Source of the DNA: SZUA-430 sp041477875
GTDB taxonomy: Bacteria > Pseudomonadota > Alphaproteobacteria > Micropepsales > Micropepsaceae
Assembly (NCBI GenBank): GCA_041477875.1
Contig: JBGOVA010000109.1
Span: forward strand, 1-15,901
DNA length: 15,901 nt
Reading direction: 5' to 3'
This document shows positions 1-6,479 of this stretch, piece after piece (positions within the stretch are counted from its first letter, which is position 1; each line of letters starts with the position of its first letter). The position numbers and the translations under genes were made by a program. The notes below the pieces were generated by a model. The model made no database searches. It had not been told where the DNA came from and saw only the letters and a list, made by a program, of their open reading frames with translations.

Positions 1-1
1 C

Positions 2-52
2 GACATGGCGGCGCGCAAGGTGAAGGGGAAGGTGGTCCTCGTTACGGGCTGA
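2..52 (+). CDS. C-terminal end of a probable zinc-type/quinone oxidoreductase (partial)
   Basis: Reading from base 2 gives 16 codons, DMAARKVKGKVVLVTG, then TGA at 50-52. The pattern of charged residues, then GKVVL, then a few residues and the stop, is how many medium-chain dehydrogenase/reductase proteins (NADPH:quinone oxidoreductase and zinc alcohol dehydrogenase types) end. The rest of the gene lies upstream of the window, so the catalytic and Rossmann parts cannot be examined. The family call rests on this tail alone and is tentative. That it is the end of a real gene is more likely than the family name. Confidence 0.4.
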   Translation, partial: DMAARKVKGKVVLVTG

Positions 53-70
53 TAGCTGCCCTCAGTCGAA

Positions 71-101
71 AAAAAGGGCCCCGCCTGGAACCCTGCTTTT
101 T
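71..101 (+). terminator. Weak terminator-like hairpin after the partial oxidoreductase gene
   Basis: AAAAAGGG (71-78) can pair with CCC...TTTTT (91-101) around a GC-rich loop, with a 2-nt bulge on the 3' side, and a run of T closes it. The GC core is only 3 bp, so it is far from canonical. Its place, 19 bases after the stop codon, is what makes it worth listing. Confidence 0.25.
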
Positions 102-181
102 CGCGTGATCGGCGACTTACTGGGCCGTCGTGGGACGGCTCTGAAAAAAGCCAAAGAAGTTGGCCAGAAAACCGCCGTTGG

Positions 182-196
182 ATGAGCGGCGCTCAT
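182..196. repeat. 15-bp inverted repeat, possible operator
   Basis: ATGAGCG (182-188), a single G, and CGCTCAT (190-196) form a perfect 7-bp inverted repeat with a one-base centre. It sits in the 299-bp non-coding gap, about 155 bp before the LysR start. Short, tight palindromes of this kind are typical of dimeric regulator operators, but chance is possible and no second copy was noticed. Confidence 0.25.
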
Positions 197-317
197 TCCG
201 TGCAGCCATGAAAAACGGATATGCCCTAAACATGATGTGCCTCATTTCGTCGTCGAATGCTTCTCTTGAGCCAAAATATGGACTTTGGCCGGCGCCAATT
301 CAAACGAGGACTTTTCA

Positions 318-345
318 TTGAAATCATGAGTGTTATTCATATATT
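318..345 (+). promoter_or_regulatory. Candidate sigma-70-type promoter of the LysR gene
   Basis: TTGAAA (318-323) and TATATT (340-345) are separated by 16 bp; each is close to consensus. The expected transcription start, about 7 bases after the -10 box, falls at or next to the A of the ATG at 352. I see no Shine-Dalgarno between 325 and 351. Together these suggest a leaderless mRNA. Confidence 0.45.
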
Positions 346-349
346 GAAT
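335..349. promoter_or_regulatory. Candidate LysR-type operator (ATTCA-N5-TGAAT)
   Basis: ATTCA (335-339), TATAT, TGAAT (345-349) is a perfect interrupted inverted repeat. It contains the T-N11-A pattern (T336 to A348) known for LysR-type regulator sites. It overlaps the candidate -10 box completely and ends 2 bases before the start codon at 352, a position expected to give negative autoregulation. The site call is inference from pattern and position. Confidence 0.35.
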
Positions 350-351
350 GC

Positions 352-1242
352 ATGCAGCGTCGGCTTCCCCCCTTGAATTCGCTCCGAGCCTTCGAATCGG
401 CGGCCCGACTCCTGAGTTTCACAAAGGCAGCCGATGAATTGGCTGTAACCCAAAGTGCGGTGAGCCATCAGGTGAAGTCGCTTGAGGACTGGGCCGGAGT
501 ACCGCTCTTCAGGCGCGACGGGCGCCACATGGCGCTGACCGAGGCTGCGGCCAAGTATTTGCCCACGGTGACCGCGGCGCTCGATCAGATCGCCCTGGCC
601 AGCCGCAAGCTTCAAGCCGTGGATCCGGGCCAGGGCTGGCTGACGGTCGCCATGATGCCGTCCTTCGCCGGCAAGTGGCTCGTCCCGCGCCTCGCCGACT
701 TTCGTACCAAATACCCGGCCATCGACGTCTGGATCGCGACGTTCGAGGCACAGGCGGGCAGCCTAGGCCCCGACGTCGATGTCGCCATCCGCTACGGCAA
801 AGGCGATTGGCCTGGCCTTTCCAGCGTCAAGTTCCTGACCGAAGAGCTCTTCCCCGTTTGCGCACCCAAGCTTGCCGAGCAACTGAAGGAACCTGCGGAC
901 CTCGCACGCATGACTTTGCTTCATGACGAGATGCGCGAGGATTGGGGCATGTGGTTGCGCGCGGCGGGCGTGTCGACGGTCGACGCGACACGCGGACCGG
1001 GCTTCGATGACTCCGGCCTGCTCATCCAAGCCGCAATCGAGGGCCTGGGCGTGGCGCTCGGGCGCAGCGCACTGGTGAAGGGCGACCTTCAAGCCGGCCG
1101 CCTCGTTCGGCCCTTCCATCAGACTTTGCCCGCGGAGTCCGCGTTCTATCTCGTCTACCCGCCGGGCGCGGAGAACGCGCCAAAGGTCAAGGCGTTTCGC
1201 GATTGGTTGATCGCGACGGCCGAAGCCGACAATCAGGACTAG
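352..1242 (+). CDS. LysR-family transcriptional regulator, GcvA-like
   Basis: A 296-residue protein of normal LysR length. The N-terminus (RRLPPLNSLRAFESAARLLS) and winged helix-turn-helix (about residues 22-41, with TKAADELAVTQSAVSHQV) match the GcvA/AmpR-like branch. Residues about 90-290 form the periplasmic-binding-protein-like co-inducer domain. It should act as a DNA-binding dimer or tetramer in the cytoplasm. The ATG at 352 fits the family N-terminus exactly but has no Shine-Dalgarno; a good promoter lies right before it, so translation may be leaderless. The target is unclear: LysR genes often face a divergent target, but here the neighbour upstream ends in the same direction and the downstream YkvA gene is convergent. 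An operator-like repeat over its own promoter suggests autoregulation. Its stop overlaps the stop of the opposite-strand gene by 4 nt. Confidence 0.93.
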   Translation: MQRRLPPLNSLRAFESAARLLSFTKAADELAVTQSAVSHQVKSLEDWAGVPLFRRDGRHMALTEAAAKYLPTVTAALDQIALASRKLQAVDPGQGWLTVAMMPSFAGKWLVPRLADFRTKYPAIDVWIATFEAQAGSLGPDVDVAIRYGKGDWPGLSSVKFLTEELFPVCAPKLAEQLKEPADLARMTLLHDEMREDWGMWLRAAGVSTVDATRGPGFDDSGLLIQAAIEGLGVALGRSALVKGDLQAGRLVRPFHQTLPAESAFYLVYPPGAENAPKVKAFRDWLIATAEADNQD

Positions 1243-1601
1243 GCGCGCTCGATCAGCAGTGCATCGCGCGCAGCCTCGCGATGCGATTGCGAAATATGCG
1301 CGCCCGCCGTCGCGATCGCGGCCGCAAGCACCGCCGCGTCATCGCTGAAGCCGAAGACCGCGATCACATCAGGAATGGCATCGACCGGCAGCACGAAATA
1401 AGCGACGGCGCCGATCAAGATCGCCCGCGCCGCAAGCGGCGTCGCCGGGTCCGTCGCGCAGTAGTAGGCGGCCACCAGGTCTTCGGCGAACGGCAGCCGC
1501 CCGGCCAAGCGGCGCAGCTTGCGCCAAAAGCCGGCGCGCACGATCCGCTCGTCTCGCGTGATCACGGCCGGCAGGTACATCGAAGTGTCGTGGCTCGTCA
1601 T
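1239..1601 (-). CDS. YkvA/DUF1232 family membrane protein
   Basis: A 120-residue protein with the DUF1232 (YkvA) signature at about residues 57-92: an Ala/Leu-rich helix, then VAYFVLPVDAIPDVI, then GFSDDAAVL, with the conserved P-x-D-x-IPD and DD. Before it, residues 45-56 (AYYCATDPATPL) match the usual D-x-x-TP run-in to the first hydrophobic helix. It probably has two short membrane segments (about 58-80 and 87-103). The family's biochemical role is not established. A Shine-Dalgarno (GAGGGGA when read on the minus strand) overlaps the stop of the DUF2905 gene 6 bp upstream, so the two are almost certainly co-transcribed and perhaps translationally coupled. The stop lies inside the last codons of the LysR gene on the other strand. 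Confidence 0.9.
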   Translation of the reverse strand: MTSHDTSMYLPAVITRDERIVRAGFWRKLRRLAGRLPFAEDLVAAYYCATDPATPLAARAILIGAVAYFVLPVDAIPDVIAVFGFSDDAAVLAAAIATAGAHISQSHREAARDALLIERA

Positions 1602-1607
1602 GTCCCC

Positions 1608-1814
1608 TCACTTGCGAAACAGCCAAAACCCTAACGTCAATAGAGCGCTGATCAAGAGCGATGTGGTGATGGGAATATACAAACGAAAGCCCTCGCGTTC
1701 GATCACAATATCGCCGGGCAGCCGGCCCAACCCAAAGCGCGAGAAAAACGGCCATAGAAGACCGACGACGACAAGCGCGACGCCGGCGACAATCAGAAAT
1801 CGTGCGATATCCAT
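1608..1814 (-). CDS. DUF2905 family small membrane protein
   Basis: A 68-residue protein with two predicted membrane helices (about 5-23 and 47-66) joined by a loop carrying the family hallmark GLGRLPGDIVIEREGFRLYIP. This order (TM, LGRLPGDI, basic/acidic turn, F-x-x-Y-P, TM) and the length fit DUF2905, a widespread bacterial family of unknown function. The ATG at 1812-1814 has only a weak GGGTG-type site upstream. It is the first gene of a two-gene minus-strand unit with the YkvA-family gene and is divergent from the dehydrogenase at 1901, with 86 bp between the two starts. Confidence 0.88.
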   Translation of the reverse strand: MDIARFLIVAGVALVVVGLLWPFFSRFGLGRLPGDIVIEREGFRLYIPITTSLLISALLTLGFWLFRK

Positions 1815-1900
1815 CCGGCACCCGCCTGATCTGGCCTTCCGGCCATGACGCGGCTATGACAACGGCCGACATCATATAGTCTAGCAAAGAGAGACGATCC

Positions 1901-2686
1901 ATGCAGCTCACTCATTCCGTCACCGCGGTCATCACCGGCGGCGCCTCGGGTCTTGGTGAAGCAACCGCGCGCGAACTGTCGGCGGCCGGCGTTCGCGTCG
2001 CCATCTTCGATCGCGACAAGACGCGTGGCGAAAAGGTCGCCTCGGAAATCGACGGCGTTTACTGCGAGGTCGACGTGACCGACGAAAAAAGCGTGGTCGC
2101 CGGTTTCGCGAAGGCGCGCGCAGCACTCGGCCAAGAGCGCATCCTCATCAACTGCGCGGGCACCGGCATCGCGATCAAGACCGCGAGCCGCAAGAAGGGC
2201 TCGACCGAAATCCAACCGCACCCGACCGAACACTTCGACCGCATCATCCAGATCAACCTGGTCGGCACCTTCCGCTGTATTGCAAAGTCGGCGGCCGGCA
2301 TGCTGTCCCTCGAACCCATCACCGAGGACGGCGAACGCGGCGTCATTGTCAACACCGGGTCGGTCGCCGCCGAAGACGGTCAAATCGGTCAAGCCGCTTA
2401 CTCGGCTTCGAAGGGTGGGATCGTTGGCATGACGTTGCCGATTGCACGCGACCTGTCGCGCGACGGCGTGCGCTGCGTGACGATTCTTCCCGGCCTGTTC
2501 AACACGCCGCTCTTGGCGGCGGCGCCCGAAGAGCTAAAAAAGAGCCTCGGCGCGCAAGTGCCGTTCCCATCGCGCCTCGGACATCCGTTCGAATACGCAA
2601 AACTCGCCCGTCACATCTGCGAGAACTCGATGCTGAACGGCGAGGTTATTCGCCTTGACGGCGCCATTCGCATGGCGCCGCGATAG
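1901..2686 (+). CDS. Short-chain dehydrogenase, 3-hydroxyacyl-CoA dehydrogenase type 2 (HSD10)-like
   Basis: A 261-residue classical SDR. It has the TGGASGLG cofactor loop (12-19), Asp37 at the end of beta-2 (NAD(H) preference), NCAG (84-87), the structural Asn119 and the catalytic Ser154, Tyr167 and Lys171. The C-terminus (SRLGHPFEYAKLARHI, then NGEVIRLDGAIRMAPR) is characteristic of the 3-hydroxyacyl-CoA / 2-methyl-3-hydroxybutyryl-CoA dehydrogenase type 2 group, so oxidation of 3-hydroxyacyl-CoA in fatty acid or isoleucine breakdown is likely; the exact substrate is inference. A purine-rich AAGAGAGA (1887-1894) precedes the ATG by 6 nt. A TATAGT (1875-1880) could be a -10 box, but I find no matching -35. 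The thioesterase gene begins 10 bp after its stop. Confidence 0.9.
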   Translation: MQLTHSVTAVITGGASGLGEATARELSAAGVRVAIFDRDKTRGEKVASEIDGVYCEVDVTDEKSVVAGFAKARAALGQERILINCAGTGIAIKTASRKKGSTEIQPHPTEHFDRIIQINLVGTFRCIAKSAAGMLSLEPITEDGERGVIVNTGSVAAEDGQIGQAAYSASKGGIVGMTLPIARDLSRDGVRCVTILPGLFNTPLLAAAPEELKKSLGAQVPFPSRLGHPFEYAKLARHICENSMLNGEVIRLDGAIRMAPR

Positions 2687-2696
2687 TTCATCGCCG

Positions 2697-3104
2697 GTGA
2701 GCGACGACAGGCTCGAAACGGCGTTCGCGGAATCCCTGCCGGGCTTGCTTGGTCTTGAATGGACCAACGCGGAGCCGGGTGTGGTTCGCGGGCGTATGGC
2801 GATCAAGCGCCACCATATGGCGCCGAACGGCTTCCTTCACGCGGCGAGCGTCATCGCGCTCGCCGATTCCGCCTGCGGGCGCGGCGCCTTTATGTCGCGC
2901 CCTGAAGGGGCGACCGGCTTCACGACCATCGAGCTCAAGACGAACTTTCTGGGCACCGCGGTCGACGGCGCGATCGTTGTCGAAGCGCGCCTTATCCACG
3001 GCGGCAAGATGACCCAGGTCTGGGACGCTGAAGTCCGCAAGGAAGGCGCGGACAAGCCGCTTGCGCTGTTCCGCTGCACACAGATGATGCTCTATCCCAG
3101 ATAG
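2697..3104 (+). CDS. Hot-dog fold thioesterase, PaaI-like
   Basis: Starting at the GTG at 2697 gives 135 residues, the usual PaaI-like size. The hot-dog signature is visible: HHMAPNGFLHAASVIALADSACG (about 39-61) with Asn44-Gly45, His48 and the helix residue Asp57, then TIELKTNFLG (77-86) on the central strand. Such proteins hydrolyse acyl-CoA or aryl-CoA thioesters in the cytoplasm. The gene lies 10 bp after the HSD10-like dehydrogenase, so the two are probably one operon; the thioesterase may release CoA from intermediates of that pathway. The start is uncertain: no good Shine-Dalgarno precedes the GTG, and an in-frame TTG at 2655 would add 14 residues that overlap the dehydrogenase and do not resemble the family. 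Coupled translation from the upstream gene would explain the poor site. Confidence 0.85.
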   Translation: MSDDRLETAFAESLPGLLGLEWTNAEPGVVRGRMAIKRHHMAPNGFLHAASVIALADSACGRGAFMSRPEGATGFTTIELKTNFLGTAVDGAIVVEARLIHGGKMTQVWDAEVRKEGADKPLALFRCTQMMLYPR

Positions 3105-3197
3105 GCTGCGGCGTTCCACAACTTGCCCCTGCGGACCGGCGTCGCTAAGTTCCGCGGCGCAAGATTCCTCATCCGACCTGATCAAGGGGACATCCAC

Positions 3198-4088
3198 ATG
3201 AATCGCACAGTCGTAATCGGCGGCGTCGTCGCCGTTGCGGTGCTGCTTGGAGTGGCTGCATGGCTGCTCATCGGCGGCAAGTCGACGAAGTCGACGTCCG
3301 AACAACTGGCGGCCCCGAACGCGGGCCCCATCGCGCTCAACCCCGTCGACGTGGTCACCGACCACGGTGCCAGCGAATCGCCCGATGGGCGGACGCTAAG
3401 CATCACATTCCCGAAGTTCGAGTTGACCGCGAAGAGCGGCGACACGGCGTCGGCCGTGTTCTCGACGACCTGGCGCCTGAAGCTTGCGCCCGACGAACGT
3501 GCCCTCGTCTCGGTGGCCTCGATCGCCGGCTACATGAAGTCGACCGCGGTTTCAGCTCCGGCGCCCGCGCCTGCAGCTCAACCGGAACCCACGCCGGCCG
3601 CGGCCCCCGCCGCCGCGCCCGCCACTGACGGATCGACGCCTCCCGCCGAGCAGCCCGCGAAGCCGCCAGTTGCAGGACCATCGCCCGCCAAGCCCGTTGC
3701 CGGCGACGGCGTGGCGCGCATCATCGTCACGTTCGGGAACGATACCTCGGTGACCGAATGGACGGATGCCACGGGCGCAGGCTCCGATCGCAAGGTCGCC
3801 AAAGCCACGGCCCTTGTTGGCGGCGCGGATCTGCGCGACGGCAGCACGGTTCCCATCACGGTCACCGTGGAGCTTTCAGGCGGTACGGCGAGCGAGTCGC
3901 TGGCAAAGGTCAACGCGCTCGACCTTCGCCTGTTCGCGGAAACAGCGCCGGTCGCGCAACCCGCGACCGAAACCCCGTCCGCACCCGCCGCAACGGACGG
4001 CACGCCCACGGCGCCGGCTCCGGCAGAACCGGGACCCACGACGCCTGCGCCCGCGGATTCGGGAACAACAACGACTCCAAACCCCTAA
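3198..4088 (+). CDS. Membrane-anchored Pro/Ala-rich protein of unknown function
   Basis: A 296-residue protein I do not recognise. The ATG at 3198 follows AAGGGGA (3184-3190) by 7 nt, so it is preferred over in-frame upstream starts. Residues 5-25 form one hydrophobic helix with little positive charge before it, so the rest is probably periplasmic. Then come a beta-rich segment (about 45-118), a Pro/Ala linker (about 119-168, many PAPAPA/PAAAPAA runs), a second beta-rich segment (about 170-250) and a Pro/Thr/Ala tail (about 251-296) with three short acidic-Pro repeats. There are no cysteines and no obvious catalytic motif. The two beta segments could be halves of one sandwich split by the linker, or two small domains. 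It sits 93 bp after the thioesterase gene. Its stop overlaps that of phhB. Confidence 0.8.
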   Translation: MNRTVVIGGVVAVAVLLGVAAWLLIGGKSTKSTSEQLAAPNAGPIALNPVDVVTDHGASESPDGRTLSITFPKFELTAKSGDTASAVFSTTWRLKLAPDERALVSVASIAGYMKSTAVSAPAPAPAAQPEPTPAAAPAAAPATDGSTPPAEQPAKPPVAGPSPAKPVAGDGVARIIVTFGNDTSVTEWTDATGAGSDRKVAKATALVGGADLRDGSTVPITVTVELSGGTASESLAKVNALDLRLFAETAPVAQPATETPSAPAATDGTPTAPAPAEPGPTTPAPADSGTTTTPNP

Positions 4089-4381
4089 TTCAGGCGCGCC
4101 GCATCATCCATGGCGCGGGCGAGTTCGACATCCTTCGATGTCAAGCCGCCCGCGTCATGCGTCGTAAGCAACACCGACACGGTCTTGTAGACGTTCGACC
4201 ACTCGGGATGGTGATCCATCCGCTCGGCAACCAACGCCGATTTGGTCATGAATCCGAAGGCTTCGACGAAATTCGCGAACACGAACGTCTTGACGATCGC
4301 GTCGCGCTTTTGATCCTCACTCCAGCCTTTGAGGTTCTTCAGTGCCGCGGCGCGTTGCGCCTTATCCAGTTTTGCCGTCAC
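4085..4381 (-). CDS. phhB: Pterin-4a-carbinolamine dehydratase
   Basis: A 98-residue protein, full length for the family. It shows Glu53, then DHHPEW (56-61), Tyr65, His75 and Asp84, matching the active-site pattern E-x3-HH-P-x-W...H...D of PCD/DCoH. The enzyme dehydrates 4a-hydroxytetrahydrobiopterin and so recycles the pterin cofactor of aromatic amino acid hydroxylases, in the cytoplasm. The start is GTG at 4379-4381, preceded on the minus strand by GGGAGAG with a 4-nt gap, a strong site. No phenylalanine hydroxylase gene is nearby in the window; lone copies are common in bacteria and may serve other pterin or molybdopterin chemistry. It is convergent with the Pro-rich gene and divergent from the zincin gene (68 bp apart). 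Confidence 0.93.
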   Translation of the reverse strand: MTAKLDKAQRAAALKNLKGWSEDQKRDAIVKTFVFANFVEAFGFMTKSALVAERMDHHPEWSNVYKTVSVLLTTHDAGGLTSKDVELARAMDDAARLN

Positions 4382-4449
4382 AACGCTCTCCCATTTCTGC
4401 TTGGGCTTGGTCTATCTTCGCGCGTTAGGGTTCGCTTGGCGAGGGTCAG

Positions 4450-4869
4450 ATGGCGAGAGAGTCTCTATACGAAGTAACGGCGCCCACGCTCGATGACATC
4501 GAGTTCCTGGCGCGCGACACATTCGATCGCCTGCCGGGCGAGTTTCGCGCGCGCTGCGGTGAGATCGTTTTCCGCGTGGAGGATTTCCCGGACAACGACG
4601 TCATGGAAGAAATGGAACTCGAGACGCCCTACGACATCCTGGGCCTGTTCCAAGGCGTCGGAATGACCGAAGCGAACGAGAGCGATCCCGTCCCGCGCGA
4701 GCCCAGCATGGTCTTCCTCTATCGCCGGCCGATCCTCGACGAATGGAGCGATTCCGAAATCACGTTGGGCGATATCGTGACCCACGTGCTGGTGCACGAG
4801 ATCGGCCATCATTTCGGCTTCTCCGACGACGACATGGAGCGCATCGAAGCCGAGATGAACGACGACTAA
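4450..4869 (+). CDS. Small zincin-type metallopeptidase family protein
   Basis: A 139-residue acidic protein. The zinc motif HEIGHHFGFSD (116-126) reads HExxHxxGxxD: His116 and His120 as zinc ligands, Glu117 as the general base and Asp126 as a plausible third ligand. The upstream part, including TFDRLPGEFR (24-33) and DILGLFQG (62-69), is the pattern of the minimal bacterial zincin family Zincin_1 (PF06262). No signal peptide or membrane segment is seen, so it is probably cytoplasmic; the substrate is unknown for the family. GAGGG (4441-4445) precedes the ATG by 4 nt. Its TAA overlaps the stop of thpR on the other strand by 4 nt. Confidence 0.9.
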   Translation: MARESLYEVTAPTLDDIEFLARDTFDRLPGEFRARCGEIVFRVEDFPDNDVMEEMELETPYDILGLFQGVGMTEANESDPVPREPSMVFLYRRPILDEWSDSEITLGDIVTHVLVHEIGHHFGFSDDDMERIEAEMNDD

Positions 4870-5402
4870 GCGTCGAGCGGATAAGTCCTCTCGGCGCGAT
4901 AGAGACTTCCCCTGGGCGTCTGATGGCTCGAGAATAGGACAAAGCCGCCGACCGTGAACGGACCGCTGTCGAAGAGATTGTGCGCCGCCAGGAACTCGTG
5001 AATCTTGGGGAGCGGCGCATCCTTCAATCGCGCCAGCGTCACATGCGGGGTGTATTTGCGCGTTTCGGCCGGGCGCCCCATACGTTGAAGCGCGCTTTCG
5101 ATCTTGGCGACAAGCCGTTGCAGCACCGCGTTAGGCGCGACGCCCGCCCACAATGCCCGTCCTTCCTTGCTGCCGAAGTGGCCCACGCCCTTCAAGGTCA
5201 GTGGGAAAGCAGGAATGGAGAGTTCGCATAGCACACCGTCGATGTCGCTTGCCGTGGGCTCGTCGACCTCGCCGATGAAGCGCAGCGTCAAGTGAAGATT
5301 GTCGACCGGCGTCCATCGCGCGCCCGGCACGCCGCCTTGCACGAGCGAAAGCCGCAGCCGCACGCTCTCGGGGATTTCGATCGCGGTGAAGAGGCGGATC
5401 AT
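4866..5402 (-). CDS. thpR: RNA 2',3'-cyclic phosphodiesterase (2'-5' RNA ligase family)
   Basis: A 178-residue protein of standard 2H-phosphoesterase length. The two catalytic HxTx motifs are HLTL (37-40, in NLHLTLRFIGEV) and HVTL (120-123, in YTPHVTLARL). ThpR hydrolyses RNA 2',3'-cyclic phosphates and can reversibly make 2'-5' RNA links in vitro; its cellular role is unclear. Its ATG is 7 bp after the stop of tas on the minus strand, so the two are probably co-transcribed. There is no good Shine-Dalgarno (TGACGTCGAA precedes the ATG), which suggests coupling to tas translation. It is the last gene of the tesA-tas-thpR run. Confidence 0.94.
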   Translation of the reverse strand: MIRLFTAIEIPESVRLRLSLVQGGVPGARWTPVDNLHLTLRFIGEVDEPTASDIDGVLCELSIPAFPLTLKGVGHFGSKEGRALWAGVAPNAVLQRLVAKIESALQRMGRPAETRKYTPHVTLARLKDAPLPKIHEFLAAHNLFDSGPFTVGGFVLFSSHQTPRGSLYRAERTYPLDA

Positions 5403-5409
5403 TTCGACG

Positions 5410-6456
5410 TCAAGGGGCGGGGTTGGGCTGAGCGTGATGCGCGTCGTCGACGGCTTTTTCGATCTCTGCCGTCCACTTGACGTTCACGCTCGCAATGTCT
5501 GTCTTGAGTTGATCCATCGTCGTCGCGCCGATGATGGCTGAGGTCACGAACGGCCGCGTCGTCACGAACTGCAGCGCCATCTGCGCCGGATCGAGATCAT
5601 GCCGCTTGGCGATCGCGAGATACCGTTCGATTGCGGGCCCAGTCTGCGCCTTCTCATATCTTTGTAGGCGGTTGAACAGCGCTTTGCGCGAGCCGTCGGG
5701 CAACGCGCCGTTCCGGTACTTTCCCGTCAAATAGCCCTGCGCAAGCGGCGAATAGGCGAGCAACCCGACCTGTTCGCGGTGCGCAATCTCGGCAAGCCCC
5801 AACTCGAATGTGCGGTTGATGAGGCTGTACGCATTCTGGATCGACTGCACGCGCGGCAGGGTCTTCGCCGTCGCGTGGTGCAAGAACGTCATGGTTCCCC
5901 ACGCGGACTCGTTCGACAATCCGATCCAGCGAATCTTGCCGGCTTTGACCTGGGTTTGCAGCGCGCCGAGAATCTCGTCGATTGGCACGCTCGACCCTTC
6001 GACGTGCTTATAGGTCAGCCCGGTCGACCCGAACATGGAGACCGGCCGATCGGGCCAATGCAACTGATAGAGATCGATGTAATCCGTTTGCAGGCGCTTC
6101 AAACTCGAATCGACGGCTTGCGCGATCTGCTTCGGCGTCTGTTCGCTCGGCGCGCCGTCTGCACGCAGCCACGTCATGGGAGAGCGGCCCGCGACTTTCG
6201 TCGCGAGAACGACCTTGGACCGCGATCCGCGCGCCTTGAACCATGTGCCGATGATGCGCTCGGTCGACCCTTGCGTCTCCGGCTTTGGTGGCACGGCATA
6301 CATTTCGGACGTGTCGAAGAAGTTGATGCCCTGCGTCAGCGCATAGTCCATCTGTGCGTGACCCTCGGCTTCGCTGTTCTGCTCGCCCCACGTCATCGTG
6401 CCCAGACACAGCGCCGAGACTTTAGTGCCCGTGCGCCCGAGCTCGCGATAGTCCAT
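5410..6456 (-). CDS. tas: Aldo/keto reductase, Tas family
   Basis: A 348-residue protein very like E. coli Tas along its length: LGTMTWGEQNSEAEGHAQ (18-35), FFDTSEMYAVPPKPETQG (46-63), LKRLQTDYIDLYQLHWPDRP (119-138), GLAEI, LAYSPLAQGYLTGKY, and GATTMDQLKT near the C-terminus. The aldo/keto reductase tetrad is visible as Asp48, Tyr53, Lys87 and His133. NADPH-dependent reduction of carbonyls in the cytoplasm is expected; the physiological substrate is unknown, and the name comes from suppression of tyrosine auxotrophy in E. coli. GGGGGA lies 4-5 nt before the ATG on the minus strand. It starts 23 bp after the tesA stop and ends 7 bp before thpR. Confidence 0.93.
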   Translation of the reverse strand: MDYRELGRTGTKVSALCLGTMTWGEQNSEAEGHAQMDYALTQGINFFDTSEMYAVPPKPETQGSTERIIGTWFKARGSRSKVVLATKVAGRSPMTWLRADGAPSEQTPKQIAQAVDSSLKRLQTDYIDLYQLHWPDRPVSMFGSTGLTYKHVEGSSVPIDEILGALQTQVKAGKIRWIGLSNESAWGTMTFLHHATAKTLPRVQSIQNAYSLINRTFELGLAEIAHREQVGLLAYSPLAQGYLTGKYRNGALPDGSRKALFNRLQRYEKAQTGPAIERYLAIAKRHDLDPAQMALQFVTTRPFVTSAIIGATTMDQLKTDIASVNVKWTAEIEKAVDDAHHAQPNPAP

Positions 6457-6479
6457 GCATTCCCCCGGTTGGTTGGAAG

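Larger units (their letters stand above)
53..317. other. Intergenic region upstream of the LysR gene; no gene seen
   Basis: This stretch separates the partial oxidoreductase from the LysR regulator and is more AT-rich toward its right end. I see no ORF with a ribosome-binding site or a recognisable family. The longest plus-strand reading is a roughly 25-codon frame from a GTG near 105, with no Shine-Dalgarno. It does hold a weak terminator-like hairpin (71-101) and a 15-bp inverted repeat (182-196), listed separately. Confidence 0.6.

Noticed and set aside
105..184. Tiny GTG-started frame of about 25 codons
   Set aside because: It has no ribosome-binding site and is too short to show coding character.
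4085..6456. phhB and tas both touch tyrosine metabolism, suggesting a tyrosine cluster
   Set aside because: They are in separate transcription units, no phenylalanine hydroxylase or other tyrosine gene is present, and Tas is named only for a suppressor phenotype in E. coli.
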